DNA from: Cryobacterium flavum
Lineage (GTDB): Bacteria > Actinomycetota > Actinomycetes > Actinomycetales > Microbacteriaceae
Assembly (NCBI RefSeq): GCF_900103805.1
Contig: NZ_FNIB01000009.1
Span: forward strand, 1-64,000
Direction: 5' to 3'
DNA: 64,000 bases
Each line of letters begins with the position of its first letter. Position 1 is the first letter of the stretch. The notes below the pieces were generated by a model that was not told the DNA's origin, did not search any database, and worked only from the letters and a program-made list of their open reading frames with translations. The position numbers were made by a program, and so were the translations under genes. Positions 60,243 through 64,000 of the stretch are shown here, piece after piece.

Positions 60243-61130
60243 CTAAATCGTAATCTCGGAAACGGATGCCGCGGCGCGACGACAGGCCGCCCGCAAGACC
60301 CGACGGGTCAGTTCGTCGGCGAGGTGCCGCTTGTAGTCGATCGGGCCGCGCTGGTCGGCGAGGGGATCGCAGGCGAGGGATGCGAGGCGCCCGGCCTCGG
60401 TGAAGAGTTCCTCGGTGGGAGCCTGGCCGACCAGCACCGCTTCGACCTCGGTGACATTGCGGTCAAGTCCGACGGCGGTGAGTCCGACGGCCACCTGGCT
60501 GATCGCGCCGGCGGAGTCGAGGCTGACCGAAGCGCCGGCCGCGGCGACGGCCCAGTCGCCGACGCGGCGCTCGACCTTTTCGTAGGCACTGCTCGAGTCG
60601 GAGCGAATGGGTATGCGCACCTCGATCAGCAGTTCGTTCTGGGCAACGGCCGTCTCGTAGGGGCCGCGGTGGAAGTCGGCCATGGACAGCATCCGCTCAC
60701 CGGCCGGACCGCGAACGACGGCCACCGCTTCGAGAACGTGACAGACCGTGGAGAGATCTTCGGCCGGGTCGGCCTGGCAGAGCGAACCGCCGATGGTGCC
60801 GCGGTTGCGCACGATCGGATCGGCGATGACCCGTTCGGCGTCGGTGATGATGGGAAACAGGCGCTTGACGTCGTCGGATTCCAGCAGGGTCGTGTGTCGG
60901 GTCATCGCGCCGATACGCAGCACGTCCTTATCGACGAGCAGGTAGTCGAGCTCGAACAGGTCGTTGATGTCGATCAGCCAGTCGGGGCGGGCGAGGCGCA
61001 GCTTCATCATGGGGAGCAGGCTGTGGCCGCCGGCGACGACCCGGGATTCGGCCCCGTGACGGTCGAGCAGGGCGAGAGCGTTGTCGACCGAACTGGCGCG
61101 AACATAGTCGAACGGAGCCGGAATCTGCAC
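60243..61130 (-). CDS. coxM: Carbon monoxide dehydrogenase medium (FAD) subunit
   Basis: About 295 aa from GTG 61130, with GAGGAG upstream. The FAD-binding motifs are AGGHSLLPMMKLRLA and RNRGTIGGSLCQADPAEDLS, typical of CoxM. It receives electrons from CoxS and gives them to the quinone pool. It is the first gene of the operon; the divergent LysR gene starts 124 bases away, so the shared space holds the regulated promoter. Confidence 0.93.
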   Translation of the reverse strand: MQIPAPFDYVRASSVDNALALLDRHGAESRVVAGGHSLLPMMKLRLARPDWLIDINDLFELDYLLVDKDVLRIGAMTRHTTLLESDDVKRLFPIITDAERVIADPIVRNRGTIGGSLCQADPAEDLSTVCHVLEAVAVVRGPAGERMLSMADFHRGPYETAVAQNELLIEVRIPIRSDSSSAYEKVERRVGDWAVAAAGASVSLDSAGAISQVAVGLTAVGLDRNVTEVEAVLVGQAPTEELFTEAGRLASLACDPLADQRGPIDYKRHLADELTRRVLRAACRRAAASVSEITI

Positions 61131-61253
61131 GGGCTTCTCCTCACTGAGAAGTTTCCATGGCACCGCGCATCGTTGCGCGACACCGTTGTGTGCCACAGCT
61201 TGCTCCCCGCTGCCGAGACTGTCAATATCGACCTAAGGGAAAGGTTATGAGCT

Positions 61254-62234
61254 GTGGCAATGACGCTGAATCAGCTGCGGGCCTTTGCCCTGGTGGCCCG
61301 ACTCGGGTCGCTGCGTGCGGCCGCGGCCGCCCTGAACATCAGCGAACCGGCGGTGTCGTCGTCGCTCGCCGCGCTGCGCCTCGACCTCGGTGACGCCCTG
61401 TTTGTGCGTGCCGGCGCCGGCATCGCCCTGACCGCCGGCGGGCGGGCGCTCGCCGACCACGCCCAGGAGATCGTGGGCCTGGCCGACCAGGTTCGCTGGG
61501 AGGTGTCGCACGCCGAGGAATCCACCGCGAACCTTCGGGTCGTCGCCACGGCCGGGTTCGCCGAGCACGCGGCCGGTCGGCTGCTCGACGCGTTCACCCG
61601 TCGGGTGCCCGGTCATTCTGGCGGCATCGATGTGGTGGTCGAGTCCGCCGATGACGTGGGGTCGCTGCTGCAGGACCACGCCTGCGACGTGGCGCTCGGA
61701 GCGAGGCCGCCGCAGGGAAACCAGCTGGAAGTGGTGCCCTTTCTGCGCTACCAGCGGGTGCTGGTGGCCGCGCCGGAGCATCCGCTCACCCGGCTGCCGG
61801 CGTCGCTCACCGCACTCCTGAAAGAACTGTGGTTCAGCGGTCCGGCCGGGGTGGAGGAGTTCACCGCCGAGAGCCGCTGGCTGGCGGCATCGTTTCTCGC
61901 CTCAGCGCTCGGAGTGCCAGAGATCGTGCCGCTCAGCAGCGAAACGGATGCCCTCGCCGCGGTTCGCGACGGCGAGGGCATCATGCTCGCGTTCATGCAC
62001 ATCGTGCGGGCCGAGGTGGCGGCCGGATCGCTCGTGGTGCTGCCGATGCCGAACACGCCGATTGCCGGGTTGTGGTGTGCGAGCACCCTCGATCACGGTC
62101 GGGCACCGGCCGCAGCGCGCACCCTGCAGCGGTTCGTGACGACCGCCGAGGCCACCGCAGCGATGCTCGCTCCTGGCGGTTCCCGCGGCGTCGCGCGTCG
62201 CGGCAGCAAGGTGCACGTGGCCCTCTGGAGCTGA
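61254..62234 (+). CDS. LysR-family regulator, probable control of the cox operon
   Basis: 326 aa. N-terminal winged helix (TLNQLRAFALVARLGSLRAA, ISEPAVSSSLAALRLDLGDA) and a two-part periplasmic-binding-like effector domain. It is divergent from coxM, the classic layout for a LysR regulator of a neighbouring operon. GTG 61254 has AAGG at a good distance; ATG 61260 is the alternative. The inducing ligand is unknown. Confidence 0.87.
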   Translation: MAMTLNQLRAFALVARLGSLRAAAAALNISEPAVSSSLAALRLDLGDALFVRAGAGIALTAGGRALADHAQEIVGLADQVRWEVSHAEESTANLRVVATAGFAEHAAGRLLDAFTRRVPGHSGGIDVVVESADDVGSLLQDHACDVALGARPPQGNQLEVVPFLRYQRVLVAAPEHPLTRLPASLTALLKELWFSGPAGVEEFTAESRWLAASFLASALGVPEIVPLSSETDALAAVRDGEGIMLAFMHIVRAEVAAGSLVVLPMPNTPIAGLWCASTLDHGRAPAAARTLQRFVTTAEATAAMLAPGGSRGVARRGSKVHVALWS

Positions 62235-62254
62235 GTCTGAGTAGACTGGGGTGT

Positions 62255-62920
62255 ATGGCAAACTCACAGCTTCGTGACAATTCAGCGTCCGCGTCCTCCC
62301 TCACCGGGTTCGTCGGCGGGGGACTGCTGCTCGCCTCGGTCGTCGTCACGGTGATCTCGCAGCCCGCACTGTTCGCCTATATCGGACTGATCGGCCCGGC
62401 TCTGTTCGCCGCGGCCCTACTGGTGTTCGCCTTCGGGGTGCGGGGCGTGGGCAGCGTCACAGCGCGCCGTCCGGTGGGCACGACAGCTCTGGTTCTGCTG
62501 GCGTTCTGGCTGTTTCTCGGGTCGGTGCAGAGCGTCGTCATCAGCGACTTCTTCTCGAACGATCCCGCTCCGACCCTGCTGATGGCCTTCTCCTACGCGG
62601 ACTCGTACGTGCAATTCGCCCTCGCGCTGGTGGCCGTCATGCAGATCGCCCGGATCGGCGCCGTGCCGTCCCCGTTCAACTGGGTGCCGGCCTGGGCGGT
62701 AGGCGCGGCCACCGCAACCTGGCTGCTCTCCCAACTGCTGGGCGCGGGCCTGGCCACCTTGACCGGACCGAATCTGGTGGTCTGGGTTCTGATCGGACTG
62801 GACGGCCTGGTGCGGATCGGCGGCATGATCCTGCTCGGCGTCATCGCCATCGTTCTCGCCGATCGGGTCAATCGCAGCACCGTTGCCGCCCCGCCCCTGA
62901 TCGGGGCCGACCAGGTCTGA
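62255..62920 (+). CDS. Polytopic membrane protein, 221 aa
   Basis: Six hydrophobic segments follow a short polar N-terminus (TGFVGGGLLLASVVVTVISQ, FAYIGLIGPALFAAALLVFA and others). No charged catalytic motif is seen inside the membrane. Family not recognised. It follows the LysR gene by 20 bases and could be co-transcribed; it converges on the CYTH-CHAD gene. Confidence 0.6.
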   Translation: MANSQLRDNSASASSLTGFVGGGLLLASVVVTVISQPALFAYIGLIGPALFAAALLVFAFGVRGVGSVTARRPVGTTALVLLAFWLFLGSVQSVVISDFFSNDPAPTLLMAFSYADSYVQFALALVAVMQIARIGAVPSPFNWVPAWAVGAATATWLLSQLLGAGLATLTGPNLVVWVLIGLDGLVRIGGMILLGVIAIVLADRVNRSTVAAPPLIGADQV

Positions 62921-62937
62921 TCCAGCGCCTGACAGCG

Positions 62938-64000
62938 TCAGGGGCGCCGCGACCATGCTTTCCAGAAGCGGGCTTGGGCGCTTGAAGCCTGCTCCTGCTC
63001 CTTCGCGTGCAGCCGGCCGTAGCTGAAGGTGTTCTCCCCGCGCAGGTAGGCTTCGACCCCGCCGCGCTTGAGCAGGCGATCACGGGCGATGACGCTGTCG
63101 TGCTGTTCGCCCAGGATGGTCTGCAGCTTCTGGGCGAAGCGGCTCACTCGGGCCGAGCGCTTGGGGCTGAGCGGATGCGCCGTCTCGGCCGCGTAGCGCA
63201 GCCGCTTGGCGCGCTTACGAGCGGTGTGCAGGGCGAGATCCCGTTCCGATCCAGGCACGGTCTTGGCGGCCAGGCGCACGGCTCGGCGCAATTTCTTCCA
63301 CTCCTTGGTGACCAGGGCCGGTACGACGACCCGGGCGTCCTGGTCGGCCGCGGCGGTGAACGGCGGAGTGGCGACGAGGGAATCGAGGGCGTCGAGCAGT
63401 CGAAAGTAGCGGTGGCTGTCGAGGGCGGTGACGAGCGTGAGTTGCGCGGAGTGGGCATCCGTTTCGGAGCGGCTTTCGAGGCGTTCGCGAATCGGGCCGA
63501 GGAGCAGCGCGGGGGATTCGCGATCGAGCAGGCCGACCAGGTGCCGCTGCAGTACCTCTTCGTCGCGAGAGCCGCCGAGCACGGCGGCGAGCCAGCCGAG
63601 TTCGGTGCGGAGATGCTGCACGACCACGGGATCAACGAGCGAACGATAGGTGGCCAGCACCGAGCGTAGCCGACGGGTGGCCACGCGCATCGCGTGCACA
63701 GAGCCGGCAGCGTGCTGGCGAACCTGCGGGTCGTGCCGGCGGATGACACCGATCTGCTCGGTCAGGCTGGCCAGCAGAACGTTGCCGGCCGGGCCGTTCC
63801 GGGTGGGACGGCGCTGCTTTGTGGTGCTCTCTGCCGGGAACCGGTCGCCGAGGGCGCGGGCGAGCTTGGAGGCGTGCTGTGACACGAGGATGCCGCCGCT
63901 CGCGAGCACAGACTGGCCAGCATCGAGCAGGTCCTCCGGTCCGTCGACGAGTTCGATCTCCCATTCACGCCAGGCGGCCGAGGCGGGTTCGTGAAGGAGC
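62938..64000 (-). CDS. CYTH-CHAD protein, partial at the right edge
   Basis: At least 354 codons; the frame continues past 64,000. The first visible residues (AAWREWEIELVDG) are the end of a CYTH (triphosphate tunnel) domain. After a linker, the CHAD domain fills the rest, with paired His/Arg-rich helices (SVHAMRVATRRLRSVLATYR, LHTARKRAKRLRYAAETAHP) that bind polyphosphate. CYTH-CHAD proteins act on inorganic tri- or polyphosphate or bind polyphosphate granules. The active-site ExExK of CYTH lies outside the window. Confidence 0.85.
   Translation of the reverse strand, partial: LLHEPASAAWREWEIELVDGPEDLLDAGQSVLASGGILVSQHASKLARALGDRFPAESTTKQRRPTRNGPAGNVLLASLTEQIGVIRRHDPQVRQHAAGSVHAMRVATRRLRSVLATYRSLVDPVVVQHLRTELGWLAAVLGGSRDEEVLQRHLVGLLDRESPALLLGPIRERLESRSETDAHSAQLTLVTALDSHRYFRLLDALDSLVATPPFTAAADQDARVVVPALVTKEWKKLRRAVRLAAKTVPGSERDLALHTARKRAKRLRYAAETAHPLSPKRSARVSRFAQKLQTILGEQHDSVIARDRLLKRGGVEAYLRGENTFSYGRLHAKEQEQASSAQARFWKAWSRRP

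Noticed and set aside
1..64000. tRNA and rRNA genes
   Set aside because: I looked for T-loop GGTTCRANYCC with paired acceptor stems and found only the tmRNA. A tRNAscan run would settle this.

Overview
The window looks like high-GC actinobacterial DNA, most likely from a member of the Microbacteriaceae. The clues are the chromosomal block prfB-ftsE-ftsX-smpB-ssrA, a tmRNA tag ending in RTDFALAA, actinobacterial Tad-pilus genes, many GTG starts and leaderless genes. The genus cannot be fixed from the sequence alone.

The left two thirds (about 1-41,136) read as one large integrative, self-replicating and probably conjugative element, with its left end outside the window. It starts with the end of an IS21-family insertion sequence (1-318), then lipoproteins and small genes (0.6-4.5 kb), an overlapping pair of genes resembling a sigma factor split into a region-4 protein and a region-2/3 protein (4.8-5.7 kb), a DUF2637-like membrane protein, unknown genes, and a 722-residue protein opening with an IF2_N-like domain. 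Next come a membrane J-domain protein, a TraB/FtsK-type translocase with membrane partners (11.8-17.0 kb), three related small proteins (17.2-19.2 kb), a pilin-like exported pair (19.4-20.6 kb), an iteron-rich putative origin (21.9-22.2 kb), a primase/helicase-like protein and a short family-A DNA polymerase (22.3-26.1 kb). A row of small genes follows, including a metallophosphoesterase (26.3-33.4 kb), then a resolvase and a large serine integrase (33.5-35.5 kb). Between the integrase and the chromosome lie a 680-residue membrane protein, a DUF2290 protein and an SF1 helicase (35.8-41.0 kb), a candidate defence cassette.

The most striking feature of the element is its promoters. Nine sites share the layout nnnTTT-N17-GCCGnnyAyr, placed about 18 bases before the inferred transcription start. 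A related ten-mer, GCCGCGCATG, sits exactly 8 bases before the start codon of six genes, with a one-base variant at a seventh. An element-encoded split sigma factor reading its own promoters, often as leaderless messages, is the simplest hypothesis and has not been tested.

The element appears to have interrupted a Tad-pilus gene: only the last codons of a TadC-like protein remain (41,137-41,223), followed by a small pilin, two TadE-like proteins and a TadG-like protein. The chromosome continues with an EamA transporter, a pentapeptide-repeat protein, a deazaflavin-dependent oxidoreductase-like protein, an MFS transporter, prfB, ftsE, ftsX, smpB and ssrA. A complete form I carbon monoxide dehydrogenase cluster (coxM, S, L, an XdhC-YHS fusion, coxD, coxE, coxG, a second XdhC, and a PIG-L deacetylase) is divergent from a LysR regulator. 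The window ends in a CYTH-CHAD protein that runs off the right edge.
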